Positions 33,876-42,428 of a stretch of DNA of 64,000 bases are shown in pieces. The translations under genes were made by a program, and so were the position numbers. The stretch's first letter is position 1; every line of letters begins with the position of its first letter. This DNA comes from Pseudolysinimonas sp051954455 (lineage in GTDB: Bacteria > Actinomycetota > Actinomycetes > Actinomycetales > Microbacteriaceae), in the NCBI RefSeq assembly GCF_051954455.1, contig NZ_JBQCHS010000011.1, positions 1 to 64,000 of the forward strand. The letters are read 5' to 3'. Below the pieces are notes generated by a model, which saw nothing but the letters and a program-made list of their open reading frames with translations, was not told where the DNA came from and searched no databases.

Positions 33876-34268
33876 TCAGCGCACCGGCCGGACCCGGATC
33901 GGCCCGCGCGCGGTCGACGGGTCGACGACGCTCCCGCGTTGCGCGATCTCGGCGACCCCGGCGGCGACGAGACGCCGGGCGGCCTGGCGCGCCGGCTCCA
34001 TGAGCGGGCGCCAGTCGTCCCCGCCGACCCGGCGCGCGATCTCGGACGGGCAGAGCGTCGCGCCCGCCGACAGGGCGCCGAGCCGCTCGCGCATGTCGGC
34101 CTCGAGGCGGTGATCGACCTCCTGCAGCTTGAGGCGCCGGCACGCCGCCGAGCACCAGCGCGCATCTGCCGGTGCGCCGGCGGGCATCCTGCGGCCGCAG
34201 CGCGCGCAGACCCGCTCCGCCTCCTCGTCCGTCCGGCGGGTCGATCCGCGGCGCCCCGATCGCGTCAC
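33876..34268 (-). CDS. DUF2256 + DUF3253 fusion protein
   Basis: 130 residues. The N-terminal part is a small zinc-ribbon of DUF2256 type (CARCGRRMPAG, then ARWCSAACRRLKLQEVD; four cysteines). The C-terminal part is DUF3253 (GATLCPSEIARRVGGDDWRPLMEPARQAARRLVAAG), probably a winged-helix-like fold. Both domains have unknown function, and each also occurs alone. It lies 7 bp after an aldo/keto reductase gene and is likely co-transcribed with it. Confidence 0.8.
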   Translation of the reverse strand: MTRSGRRGSTRRTDEEAERVCARCGRRMPAGAPADARWCSAACRRLKLQEVDHRLEADMRERLGALSAGATLCPSEIARRVGGDDWRPLMEPARQAARRLVAAGVAEIAQRGSVVDPSTARGPIRVRPVR

Positions 34269-34275
34269 GGGCGCC

Positions 34276-35283
34276 TCAGCGACCCGACCCGTCGACGGCG
34301 AAGGGTTCGATCGCCGCGAGTTCGTCGTCCGTGAGCGCCGCCGCCGTCGCGGCCTGCAGGCTGTCCTCGAGCTGCCCGACGCTCGACGCGCCGATGAGCG
34401 CGCTCGTCACCTGTCGGTGCCGCAGCACCCAGGTGAGCGCGAGCTGCGCGAGGGTCTGCCCGCGGTCGGCGGCGATCGCGTCGAGGGCCCGGGCGCGCTC
34501 CAGGTACTCGGGGGTGATGGCCTGCTCGGTGAACCACCGGCCGACCGCCGCGCGCGAATCGGCGGGGATCCCGTCCAGGTAGCGCCGCGTGAGCAGCCCG
34601 CCCGCGAGCGGCGAGAAGACGATCGCGCCCGCCCCCACCTCGTCGAGCACCGGCAGCAGTCCGTGCTCGATGCGCCGGTCGAACATGTTGTAGCGGGGCT
34701 GGTGGATGAGGAGCGGCACCCCCTCCGCGGCGAGCGCGGCGGCGGCGGACCGTGTCTGCTCCGGGTCGTAGTTGGAGATGCCGGCGTACAGCGCCTTGCC
34801 CGACCGGACCGCGTGGGCGAGCGCGCCCATGGTCTCCTCGATCGGGGTCTCCGGGTCGGGGCGGTGCGAGTAGAACACGTCGACGTAGTCGAGCCCCATG
34901 CGCTCGAGCGACCGGTCGAGCGACGCGAGCAGGTACTTCCGGGAGCCGTGGTCGCCGTAGGGCCCGGGCCACATGAGGTAGCCCGCCTTCGTCGAGACGA
35001 CGAGCTCGTCGCGGTAGGGCCGGAGGTCGGCGGACAGCACCCGCCCGAACACGCGCTCCGCGGCGCCTTCAGGCGGACCGTAGTTGTTCGCGAGGTCGAT
35101 GTGGGTCACCCCGAGGTCGAACGCTCGGCGGAGGATCGCCCGCTGCGTCTCGAACGCGCGGTCGTCGCCGAAGTTGTTCCAGAGGCCGAGCGAGATGCGG
35201 GGGAGCAGGAGGCCGCTCCGGCCGCTCCGCGCGTACGGCATCCGGTCGTAGCGATCCGCAGCGGCTGTGAAGGGGGTGGTCAC
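34276..35283 (-). CDS. Aldo/keto reductase (YghZ/L-glyceraldehyde-3-phosphate reductase type)
   Basis: About 335 residues from GTG 35283. Motifs are HIDLANNYGPPEGAAERVFG (catalytic Asp/Tyr), VVSTKAGYLMWPGPYGDHGS (Lys, with the YghZ-type insert), YVDVFYSHRPDPETPIEE (His) and SALIGASSVGQLEDSL. YghZ-like enzymes detoxify methylglyoxal and reduce L-glyceraldehyde-3-phosphate. The start codon lies only 31 bp from that of the divergent aldo/keto reductase at 35315. Confidence 0.88.
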   Translation of the reverse strand: MTTPFTAAADRYDRMPYARSGRSGLLLPRISLGLWNNFGDDRAFETQRAILRRAFDLGVTHIDLANNYGPPEGAAERVFGRVLSADLRPYRDELVVSTKAGYLMWPGPYGDHGSRKYLLASLDRSLERMGLDYVDVFYSHRPDPETPIEETMGALAHAVRSGKALYAGISNYDPEQTRSAAAALAAEGVPLLIHQPRYNMFDRRIEHGLLPVLDEVGAGAIVFSPLAGGLLTRRYLDGIPADSRAAVGRWFTEQAITPEYLERARALDAIAADRGQTLAQLALTWVLRHRQVTSALIGASSVGQLEDSLQAATAAALTDDELAAIEPFAVDGSGR

Positions 35284-35314
35284 CCCCTCATCCTCGCGTA
35301 GCGTCGGAGACGTG

Positions 35315-36247
35315 ATGAGACGAGTCCCCTTCGGCGGCGGCGAGGCCGTCAACGTGATCGCCGGCATGATGCGCATCGCCGACAAGCCCGACGACGAGAT
35401 CCGGGAGCTGGTGGGCGCCGCGCGCGACGCCGGCATCGACTTCTTCGACCACGCCGACGTCTACGGCGGCGCGATGCACCGCTCCGAGGAGCGCTTCGCC
35501 GAGGCGCTGCGACTCAGCCCGTCGGAGCGCGAGCAGATCGTGCTGCAGACGAAGACCGGCATCGTGCCGGGTGACGGCGCCTACTTCGACTTCTCGTACG
35601 AGCGCATCATGAGCTCGGTGGAGGGGTCGCTCCGCGCGCTCCGCACCGACTACCTCGACGTGCTGCTCCTGCACCGCCCCGACGCGCTCGTCGAGCCCGA
35701 GGAGGTCGCCCGCGCGTTCGACGAGCTCGCCGCCTCCGGCAAGGTGCGCGCCTTCGGCGTCTCGAACCACACCCCGCGGCAGATCGACCTGCTGAAGTCG
35801 GCCGTGACCCAGCCGATCGTCGCCAACCAGATCCAGATCTCGATCACGCACGCGCCCGCGATCGCGCAGGGCGTGGCGATGAACATGGACGCCCTCGAGC
35901 AGTCGGTGACGCTCGACGGCGGCGGGATCGTCGACTACTGCCGCCTCAACGGGATCACGCTGCAGGCGTGGTCGCCGTTCCAGGCGAAGTTCTTCACGGG
36001 CGTCTTCCTCGGCAATCCCGACTACCCGGAGCTGAACGCGGTCATCGACCGGCTCGCGGCGCAGTACGAGGTGCCCGCGCTCGCGATCGCGACGGCGTGG
36101 CTGACCCGGCATCCCGCGAAGATGCAGGTCGTGCTCGGCACGACCACGCCGCAGCGGGTGACGGACGCGGCGCTCGGCTCCGACCTCGCCCTCACCCGCG
36201 CGGAGTGGTACGAGCTGTTCCGCGCCGCCGGGTACACCGTGCCGTGA
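35315..36247 (+). CDS. Aldo/keto reductase (YdhF type)
   Basis: 310 residues from ATG 35315. Motifs are FFDHADVYGGAMHRSEERF (catalytic Asp/Tyr), VLQTKTGIVPG (Lys), YLDVLLLHRPDALVEPEEV (His) and KMQVVLGTTTPQRV. It resembles the YdhF group of unknown physiological substrate. Divergent from another reductase with a 31-bp gap, so the two promoters must overlap. Confidence 0.87.
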   Translation: MRRVPFGGGEAVNVIAGMMRIADKPDDEIRELVGAARDAGIDFFDHADVYGGAMHRSEERFAEALRLSPSEREQIVLQTKTGIVPGDGAYFDFSYERIMSSVEGSLRALRTDYLDVLLLHRPDALVEPEEVARAFDELAASGKVRAFGVSNHTPRQIDLLKSAVTQPIVANQIQISITHAPAIAQGVAMNMDALEQSVTLDGGGIVDYCRLNGITLQAWSPFQAKFFTGVFLGNPDYPELNAVIDRLAAQYEVPALAIATAWLTRHPAKMQVVLGTTTPQRVTDAALGSDLALTRAEWYELFRAAGYTVP

Positions 36248-36264
36248 CCTGATCCGCGCCACCC

Positions 36265-36283
36265 GCCGGCCTGGGCCGCCGGC
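36265..36283. terminator. Hairpin between convergent genes
   Basis: GCCGGC (36265-36270) and GCCGGC (36278-36283) form a 6-bp stem with a 7-base loop, located between the convergent aldo/keto reductase and MFS genes. It could end both transcripts. Confidence 0.5.
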
Positions 36284-37776
36284 TAAGCGGCCCTCTCGGT
36301 CTCCGGCAGCGCCACGACCTCCTCCTCGGCGAACGGCGTCACCGCCGTCGTCGCGACCGTGCCGGTCGAGGCCGGCGCCGCGAACCGCCGGGCGAGCAGG
36401 ATCGCGACCACGGCGGCGAGGACGGCGCCCGCGCCGATGGCGGCCACGGCGAGGAACCCGGCCGTGTAGCCGGCCTCGGTCGGGATGCCGCTGGGGCCGA
36501 TCGTGCCGGCGACGACGGCGGTCATGACGGTCACGCCGATGGAGCTGCCGATCGTGCGCAGGTTGGTGTTCATCCCGCTCGCGACGCCGGTCTGCGTCGG
36601 CGGCACCGACTGCACCACGACGCTCGTGATCGCGGCGTAGACGATGCCGAGACCGAGGCCGAACACGGCGGCCTCGACCATGAGCATCCACGCCGTGGAG
36701 TGGGCGAGCGCGATCGCGACGGTGGCGACGACCATGAGGGCGCCCGCGACGGCGACCTGGGTGCGGGACCCGATGATCCGGGCGAGGGGGCCGCTCAGGA
36801 ATCCGGCGACGCCCATCGTGACGAGCATCGGCAGCATGAGGAGCCCGGAGGCCGCGACGCTCGCGCCGAGCCCCCAGCCGGTTGAGGCCGGCGTCTGCAC
36901 GAAGCGCGGGAAGAATGCGAACACGCCGAACATCGCGGCGCCGTTCAGCATCCCGGCCAGGTTCATCGGCCAGATGCGCGGCGAGGCGAGCATCCGGATG
37001 TCGACGAGCGGCACGCGCGAGCGGAGCTCGACGGCGACCCAGGCGACCAGCAGCGCGGCCGCCGCGACGAACAGACCGACGACGAGCGGCGAGCCCCAGC
37101 CCCAGATCGCGCCCTGGCTGAGCGGCAGGAGCAGCGCGACGAGCCAGCCGGAGAGCAGCACCGCGGCCGGCGCGTTGACCCCGCCGGTGGCGCGCTCGCG
37201 CGACTCCGGCACGTACAGCGCCGTCAGGAGGCCGCCGATCGCGATGAGCACGAGCGGCACGAGGAAGAGGCCGCGCCAGCCGAGCAGACCGGCGAGCGGT
37301 CCGGCCAGCACCGTGCCGAGGCCGGAGCCGATGGCGAGCATCGCCGACATGGCCCCGATCGCGCCGGCGAGGCGCGCGGGCGGGAAGGCCTCGCGCAGCA
37401 GCCCGAAGGCGAGCGGGAACATCGCGCCGCCGAGCCCCTGGATCACGCGGGCGACGATGAGCACGCCGATCGTCGGAGCTGCGGCGGCGACCAGGCTGCC
37501 GAGGGCGACGCCGGCGACCGCGACGAGGAAGGTGCGGCGCCGGCCGGCGATGTCGCCGATGCGCCCGACGAGCGGGGTGGTCACGGCCGCCGACACCAGC
37601 CAGGCGGTGACGGCCCAGGTGACGCCGGCGGTGGTGGTGTGCAGCTCCGCCTGGATGACCGGCAGCACCGGCACGATGAGCGACTGCAGCGTGGCGAAGG
37701 AGGCGACGGCGAGGCCGAGGGCGGCGAAGGTGCGTCGCGGAGTGGATCGAGGCATGACGAAATGCATCCGTTCCAT
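36283..37776 (-). CDS. MFS transporter, DHA2 (14-helix) family
   Basis: 497 residues, about fourteen helices. Helix 1 is FAALGLAVASFATLQSLIVP; the motif-A region is LVGRIGDIAGRRRTFLV and motif C-like GSGLGTVLAGPLAGLLGWRGLFLVPL. The length and helix number fit EmrB/QacA-type drug-proton antiporters. The start may be 37776 or 37755 (MPRSTPRRTF). It is divergent from a TetR gene with a triple operator in between, a standard repressor-controlled exporter. Confidence 0.88.
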   Translation of the reverse strand: MERMHFVMPRSTPRRTFAALGLAVASFATLQSLIVPVLPVIQAELHTTTAGVTWAVTAWLVSAAVTTPLVGRIGDIAGRRRTFLVAVAGVALGSLVAAAAPTIGVLIVARVIQGLGGAMFPLAFGLLREAFPPARLAGAIGAMSAMLAIGSGLGTVLAGPLAGLLGWRGLFLVPLVLIAIGGLLTALYVPESRERATGGVNAPAAVLLSGWLVALLLPLSQGAIWGWGSPLVVGLFVAAAALLVAWVAVELRSRVPLVDIRMLASPRIWPMNLAGMLNGAAMFGVFAFFPRFVQTPASTGWGLGASVAASGLLMLPMLVTMGVAGFLSGPLARIIGSRTQVAVAGALMVVATVAIALAHSTAWMLMVEAAVFGLGLGIVYAAITSVVVQSVPPTQTGVASGMNTNLRTIGSSIGVTVMTAVVAGTIGPSGIPTEAGYTAGFLAVAAIGAGAVLAAVVAILLARRFAAPASTGTVATTAVTPFAEEEVVALPETERAA

Positions 37777-37822
37777 AGGGGTGGGAGAGGGCGAGCCGTG
37801 GATTCGACGGCTACAATTCGGA

Positions 37823-37877
37823 CGGAGGCTCCGTTCGGAGGCTGCCTCCGTTTAGACTTTAGCGGAGGCAGCCTCCG
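37823..37877. promoter_or_regulatory. Triple operator array CGGAGGC(N)GCCTCCG
   Basis: Three palindromic sites: CGGAGGCTCCG (37823-37833), CGGAGGCTGCCTCCG (37836-37850) and CGGAGGCAGCCTCCG (37863-37877). They lie between the divergent MFS and TetR genes; the two full sites start 27 bp apart. They are the predicted sites of the adjacent TetR protein, and cooperative binding would shut both promoters. Confidence 0.8.
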
Positions 37878-37903
37878 CTTCGCAAGCCGCAGGAAGGACC
37901 CGC

Positions 37904-38470
37904 ATGTCGACCGAGCTCACGGGCGGTGCCGCCGTCGTCCAGCGCCCGCAGCGCGCCGACGCGCGGCGCAACTTCGACGCGCTCCTCGCCGCCGCGCGCG
38001 AGGCGTTCACCCAGTACGGCGCGGGCGCCTCGCTGGAGGACATCGCCCGGCGCGCGGGCGTCGGCGTCGGCACGCTCTACCGCAACTTCCCCACCCGCGA
38101 GGCGCTCATCGAGGCCGTCTACGTCGACGAGGTCGTCGCCCTCCAGGAGGCCGCCCGCGACACCGAGTCCCTCGAACCGTGGGAGGCGCTCCGCAGCTGG
38201 CTCGCGCGCTATGTCGAGTACGTCGGCACGAAGAAGGCGCTCATCGAGGTGCTCAACCGGCAGTCGGAGGTCATGCTCGCCTGCCGCGCCATGCTGTACG
38301 ACGCCGGCGGACCCGTCGTCGAACGCGGCCAGGCCGCCGGAGTCGTCCGGCCCGACACGTCCATCTCCGACATCGTCCGTCTCGTGTCGGCGGTCGCCGG
38401 GGTCGCCTACGAGGACGACGCCCAGCGCACCCGACTGATCGACCTCACGATCGACGCACTGCACACCTAG
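37904..38470 (+). CDS. TetR-family regulator of the adjacent exporter
   Basis: 188 residues. The helix-turn-helix is ASLEDIARRAGVGVGTLYRNFPTREALIEAVY at residues 45-77; the C-terminal SbtR-like domain contains YVGTKKALIEVLNRQSEVMLACRAML. It is divergent from the DHA2 exporter and upstream of glmU on the same strand. In actinobacteria a TetR gene often accompanies glmU-prs or mfd, so this may be core genome rather than an accessory pair. Confidence 0.88.
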   Translation: MSTELTGGAAVVQRPQRADARRNFDALLAAAREAFTQYGAGASLEDIARRAGVGVGTLYRNFPTREALIEAVYVDEVVALQEAARDTESLEPWEALRSWLARYVEYVGTKKALIEVLNRQSEVMLACRAMLYDAGGPVVERGQAAGVVRPDTSISDIVRLVSAVAGVAYEDDAQRTRLIDLTIDALHT

Positions 38471-38487
38471 CCCGGCACAATGGACGC

Positions 38488-39933
38488 ATGACCGACTCCC
38501 GACTGGCCGTCATCGTCCTCGCGGCGGGAGCCGGCACCCGAATGCGCTCGCGCACGCCGAAGGTGCTGCACCCCATCGCCGGCGTCCCGATGATCGGGCA
38601 CGTGCTGCAGACCGCACGGGAGCTCGGCGCCGCGCACGTCGTCGCCGTGCTGCGGCACGAGCGCGACGCGGTCGCGGCGGCGGTCGCCGAGTGGGCGCCC
38701 GAGGCCGTCGTCGCCGACCAGGACGAGATGCCCGGCACCGGTCGGGCCGCGGAGGCGGGGCTCGCCGCCCTGCCCTCCGACTTCGACGGCGACGTGGTCG
38801 TGGTCAGCGGCGACGTGCCGCTGCTCGACGCCGGCACCCTCGGCGAGCTGCTCACCGTCCACCGGGCGACCGCGGCGGCGGCGACCCTGCTGAGCGCGGT
38901 CGTCGAGGATCCGACCGGGTACGGCCGCGTGGTCCGCGACGCCGACGGGCGGCTCGTGCGCATCGTCGAGCAGAAGGATGCGACCGACGCCGAGCGCGCG
39001 GTCGCCGAGATCAACTCCGGCACCTACGTGTTCGCCGCGGCCGCCCTGCGGGAGCACCTGCCGCGGCTCGCCGCCGACAATGCGCAGGGCGAGCGGTACC
39101 TCACCGACGTCGTCGGGCTTCTCGCCGCCGCCGGGTCCGCGATCGCGGCGGTGCCGGTCGCCGAGCCGTGGCGGGTCGAGGGCGTCAACGACCGCGTGCA
39201 GCTCTCGCGCCAGGCCGCGCGCCTGAACGCCCTCATCGTGCGCCGGCACCAGCTGAACGGCGTGACGATCGTCGACCCGGCGACGACCTGGATCGACCAG
39301 AACGTCGCGATCGGCGAGGACGCCGTCATCTGGCCGAACAGCCGCCTGGCGGGCGCGACGACGGTCGACCGCGGCGCGAGCATCGGCCCGGACACGACGC
39401 TCGTCGACTGCGAGGTGGGGGAGGACGCGGTCGTGAAGCGCGCCGACGCGACCCTCGCGCTCATCGGCCCGCGCGCCTCCGTGGGACCGTTCGCCTACCT
39501 CCGCCCGGGCACGGAGCTCGGCGCCGACGGCAAGATCGGCACCTACGTCGAGACCAAGAACGCCAAGATCGGCGTCGGCAGCAAGGTCCCGCACCTCAGC
39601 TACGTCGGCGACACCACGATCGGCGAGCACACCAACATCGGGGCCGGCGCGATCACCGCCAACTACGACGACGTCGCCAAGCACCCGACCACGATCGGGT
39701 CGCACGTGCACTCGGGTTCGCACACGGTGTTCGTCGCCCCGGTCACGGTCGGCGACGGGGCGAAGACGGGAGCCGGGGCCGTCGTCCGCAAGGACGTCCC
39801 GCCCGGCGCCCTCGCGATGTCCATCGCCCCGCAGCGCAACATCGAGGGCTGGGTCGAGAAGAACCGCGCCGGCACCGACTCGGCGCGCGCGGCCGCGGAT
39901 GCCGCCGATCGCCCGGCGGGCACCGACGACTGA
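38488..39933 (+). CDS. glmU: Bifunctional GlmU
   Basis: 481 residues. The uridyltransferase domain has LAAGAGTRMRSRTPKVLHPIAG and DQDEMPGTGRAAEAGLAAL; the C-terminal left-handed beta helix is seen in the hexapeptides around IGEDAVIWPNSRLAG to VGDGAKTGAGAVVRKDV. It acetylates glucosamine-1-phosphate and makes UDP-GlcNAc for peptidoglycan. It is followed by prs with a 39-bp gap, the standard actinobacterial order. Confidence 0.96.
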   Translation: MTDSRLAVIVLAAGAGTRMRSRTPKVLHPIAGVPMIGHVLQTARELGAAHVVAVLRHERDAVAAAVAEWAPEAVVADQDEMPGTGRAAEAGLAALPSDFDGDVVVVSGDVPLLDAGTLGELLTVHRATAAAATLLSAVVEDPTGYGRVVRDADGRLVRIVEQKDATDAERAVAEINSGTYVFAAAALREHLPRLAADNAQGERYLTDVVGLLAAAGSAIAAVPVAEPWRVEGVNDRVQLSRQAARLNALIVRRHQLNGVTIVDPATTWIDQNVAIGEDAVIWPNSRLAGATTVDRGASIGPDTTLVDCEVGEDAVVKRADATLALIGPRASVGPFAYLRPGTELGADGKIGTYVETKNAKIGVGSKVPHLSYVGDTTIGEHTNIGAGAITANYDDVAKHPTTIGSHVHSGSHTVFVAPVTVGDGAKTGAGAVVRKDVPPGALAMSIAPQRNIEGWVEKNRAGTDSARAAADAADRPAGTDD

Positions 39934-39972
39934 GCCGATAGGCTGGAGCCCGTCGGCGACGAAGGGCGAAAC

Positions 39973-40950
39973 GTGTCGGAGATCACCTCATCGGGCGGCA
40001 AGCGCCTCGTCCTCGTCTCCGGTCGGGCGCACCCGCAGCTCGCCGAGGACATCGCCCGCGAGCTCGACACCGAGCTGGTGCACACCGACGCCCGCACCTT
40101 CGCGAACGGCGAGATCTACGCCCGATTCGACGAGAGCGTCCGCGGCGCCGACATGTTCGTCATCCAGTCGCACACCAGCCCGATCAACGAGTGGCTCATG
40201 GAGCAGCTCATCATGATCGACGCGGCCAAGCGCGCGAGCGCCAAGCGCATCACGGTGGTGGCGCCGTTCTATCCGTACGCCCGGCAGGACAAGAAGGGCC
40301 GCGGGCGCGAGCCGATCTCGGCGCGTCTCGTCGCCGACCTGTTCAAGGCGGCGGGAGCCGACCGCATCATGAGCGTCGATCTCCACGCCGCGCAGATCCA
40401 GGGCTTCTTCGACGGGCCGGTGGACCACCTGTTCGCGATGCCCGTCCTGCTGGAGCACTTCCAGAAGCAGCTCGACCCCGACACCCTCACCGTGGTCAGC
40501 CCCGACATGGGCCGCGTGCGGGTGGCCGACGTCTGGAGCGACAAGCTCGGCGCTCCGCTCGCGATCATCCACAAGCGCCGCGACCCGCTCGTCCCGAATC
40601 AGGTCAGCGTCCACGAGATCATCGGACCGGTCGAGGGGCGGGTGTGCCTCATCGTCGACGACCTCATCGACACCGGCCGAACGATCGTGAAGGCCGCCGA
40701 GGCGCTCAAGAAGCACGGGGCGCTCGGCGTCGTCGTGGCCGCGACCCACGCCGTGTTCTCGGACCCGGCGGTCGAGCTCCTGCAGTCGGAGGCGATCGAC
40801 TCGGTGGTCGTGACCGACACCCTGCCCGTACCGGCCGAGAAGCGCTGGGACCGCCTGCAGGTACTGCCGATCGCGCCGCTGGTCGCGCGCGCGATCCACG
40901 AGGTGTTCGACGACGGGTCGGTCACCTCGATGTTCGACGGCGCCGCGTAG
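39973..40950 (+). CDS. prs: Ribose-phosphate pyrophosphokinase
   Basis: 325 residues from GTG 39973, behind GAAGGGCGA. Motifs are RTFANGEIYARF, the flexible loop YPYARQDKKGRGREPISARLV, VVSPDMGRVRVAD and the PRPP loop CLIVDDLIDTGRTI. It makes PRPP from ribose-5-phosphate and ATP for nucleotide, histidine and tryptophan synthesis. Second gene of the glmU-prs pair. Confidence 0.96.
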   Translation: MSEITSSGGKRLVLVSGRAHPQLAEDIARELDTELVHTDARTFANGEIYARFDESVRGADMFVIQSHTSPINEWLMEQLIMIDAAKRASAKRITVVAPFYPYARQDKKGRGREPISARLVADLFKAAGADRIMSVDLHAAQIQGFFDGPVDHLFAMPVLLEHFQKQLDPDTLTVVSPDMGRVRVADVWSDKLGAPLAIIHKRRDPLVPNQVSVHEIIGPVEGRVCLIVDDLIDTGRTIVKAAEALKKHGALGVVVAATHAVFSDPAVELLQSEAIDSVVVTDTLPVPAEKRWDRLQVLPIAPLVARAIHEVFDDGSVTSMFDGAA

Positions 40951-40958
40951 AGCCGGCC

Positions 40959-41603
40959 GTGGCGGACGGCGCGACGGAGTCGACCGACTCCGTCGGTCTC
41001 GATCGGATCCTGTTCTTCGGCGACGCGGTCGTCGCGATCGCGATCACCCTCCTGGCGCTTCCGCTCGTCGACGAGGCGCTCAAGGTGACCACCGCGACGG
41101 AGTTCTTCCGCGACGACCGCATCCGCGCGGAACTCATCGCGGCCGGGGTCAGCTTCTGGATGATCGCGGCGTCGTGGCGCAACAACCACGCCTTGTTCCG
41201 GCGTGCGACCGGCTGGAGGCCGGCGGTCCTCAACATCGCGCTGGGATGGATCGCGGCGATCGTCGCGCTGCCGATCGCGACCGCGCTCGTCGTCGGGCCG
41301 GTGTCGGGAGCCTCCGACCGGCTCTCGCTCGTCGTCTATCTGGGCGTCTTCACGCTGGCAGCCGGGCTCACGCGGCTGCAGCACGAGGTCCTGGCCCGCG
41401 CCGGGCTGCTGGCGGAGTCGCCGGAGTCCCGACTCGAGCGCGCCGCCGGCTGGCTGCCGATCGCGCTGCGCGTGCTCATCACCGCGCTCGCCGCGATGGT
41501 GCCGGACGTCGGGCTGTGGTGGCTGCTGCTTCTCGCGCCCGGCCCCGTCGTGGCCGAGGTGATCCGGCGGAGGGCGGCTACCAGGCGGATGCCGGCGCGG
41601 TGA
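40959..41603 (+). CDS. TMEM175 family (DUF1211) potassium channel-like protein
   Basis: About 214 residues from GTG 40959. Helix 1 is RILFFGDAVVAIAITLLALPL, the TMEM175 signature in which the usual F-S-D is F-G-D; about six helices in all (for example VLNIALGWIAAIVALPIATALV). Bacterial members form tetrameric K+-permeable channels. Its start is 8 bp after prs, so it may be read with the glmU-prs transcript. It overlaps the convergent gene at 41578 by 26 bp. Confidence 0.8.
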   Translation: MADGATESTDSVGLDRILFFGDAVVAIAITLLALPLVDEALKVTTATEFFRDDRIRAELIAAGVSFWMIAASWRNNHALFRRATGWRPAVLNIALGWIAAIVALPIATALVVGPVSGASDRLSLVVYLGVFTLAAGLTRLQHEVLARAGLLAESPESRLERAAGWLPIALRVLITALAAMVPDVGLWWLLLLAPGPVVAEVIRRRAATRRMPAR

Positions 41604-42354
41604 CCCGGTCCACCGGCGTGTAGTGCCAGTGGGCGCCGTAGGCGTAGTGGCCGCCGGCCCAGTTCGAGTTCCAGATCGCCGACTCGGTCCGCGCGGTGTC
41701 GTCGCCGGCCGACAGAGCGGCATCGATCCCCGCCATGCCGGGGTTGGAGTGGATGAGCTTCGCCACGCCCGCCGCGGAGACCATGAGGCTCGGGAAGCTC
41801 GCGAAGCCGCCGTTGCCCATGTTGAGCGGGTTGTTGCGGTTCCACCAGTCGTTCGCGCCGTTCTCCTGGCGCATCCAGCGGGTCATGACGGTGACGTTCG
41901 CGTCGGTCTGCGGCCAGCCGCCGTCGAGGAGGACGATCTTGGCCCAGTCGTAGTTGGTGCCGCTCGCGGCCAGCGTCTGGAGGCCCGCGGTCGCGTCGTA
42001 GCCGTCGCGAGCGAGGGAGGAGGTCGTGGTGTCGTCGCCGACCGGCGTCGTGATGATGGCGGCCGGCCCGGACGCGGCCGCCGCGCCCGAGGCCACCGGC
42101 GCCGGCACCTCGTTGCTGTCGACGTCGAGTTTCTGCGCATGCGTCGAGACGTACGCCGAGAGCGCCTGCCGGGGAGTGGGCGCCGCGAGCTGCCCGGCGA
42201 ACAGCGCCGCTCCGAGGGCCATGGCGCCGATGCCGAACACACCGCCGAGCGCGAGCTCCCAGCGCTGCAGATGGTGCGGGTGGCGGCGTCGGCCCCGGCG
42301 TCGATCGCGGGGCCGCCGGTCGGGCAGCGAGGGGAGTCGTCGTGAAATCGGCAT
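41578..42354 (-). CDS. Membrane-anchored, possible lysozyme/transglycosylase-like protein
   Basis: 258 residues. A very basic N-terminus (residues 1-30) precedes one membrane helix (ALGGVFGIGAMALGAALFAG), then a linker and a C-terminal domain of about 130 residues. That domain contains MRQENGANDWWNRNNPLNMG, FPSLMVSAAGVAKLIHS, GIDAALSAGDD and a Trp/Tyr-rich end (NWAGGHYAYGAHWHYTP). The E-x(8)-NPLN pattern followed by a glycine/alanine helix resembles phage and actinobacterial lysozyme-like domains. I infer cell-wall binding or cleavage but cannot name a family with certainty. Stop overlaps the TMEM175 gene end to end. Confidence 0.6.
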   Translation of the reverse strand: MPISRRLPSLPDRRPRDRRRGRRRHPHHLQRWELALGGVFGIGAMALGAALFAGQLAAPTPRQALSAYVSTHAQKLDVDSNEVPAPVASGAAAASGPAAIITTPVGDDTTTSSLARDGYDATAGLQTLAASGTNYDWAKIVLLDGGWPQTDANVTVMTRWMRQENGANDWWNRNNPLNMGNGGFASFPSLMVSAAGVAKLIHSNPGMAGIDAALSAGDDTARTESAIWNSNWAGGHYAYGAHWHYTPVDRVTAPASAW

Positions 42355-42428
42355 GGTCTCGTCTCAGTGCCGTCGGGTCGGCACGCGTGCGCCAGGGTAG
42401 CAAACGGCCTCGGACGTACGCTCTGGTC

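Noticed and set aside
6697..38470. Calling the accessory region a proven integrative element or prophage.
   Set aside because: No integrase, relaxase, phage or replication gene is visible, and no matching att repeat was found near glmU by eye.
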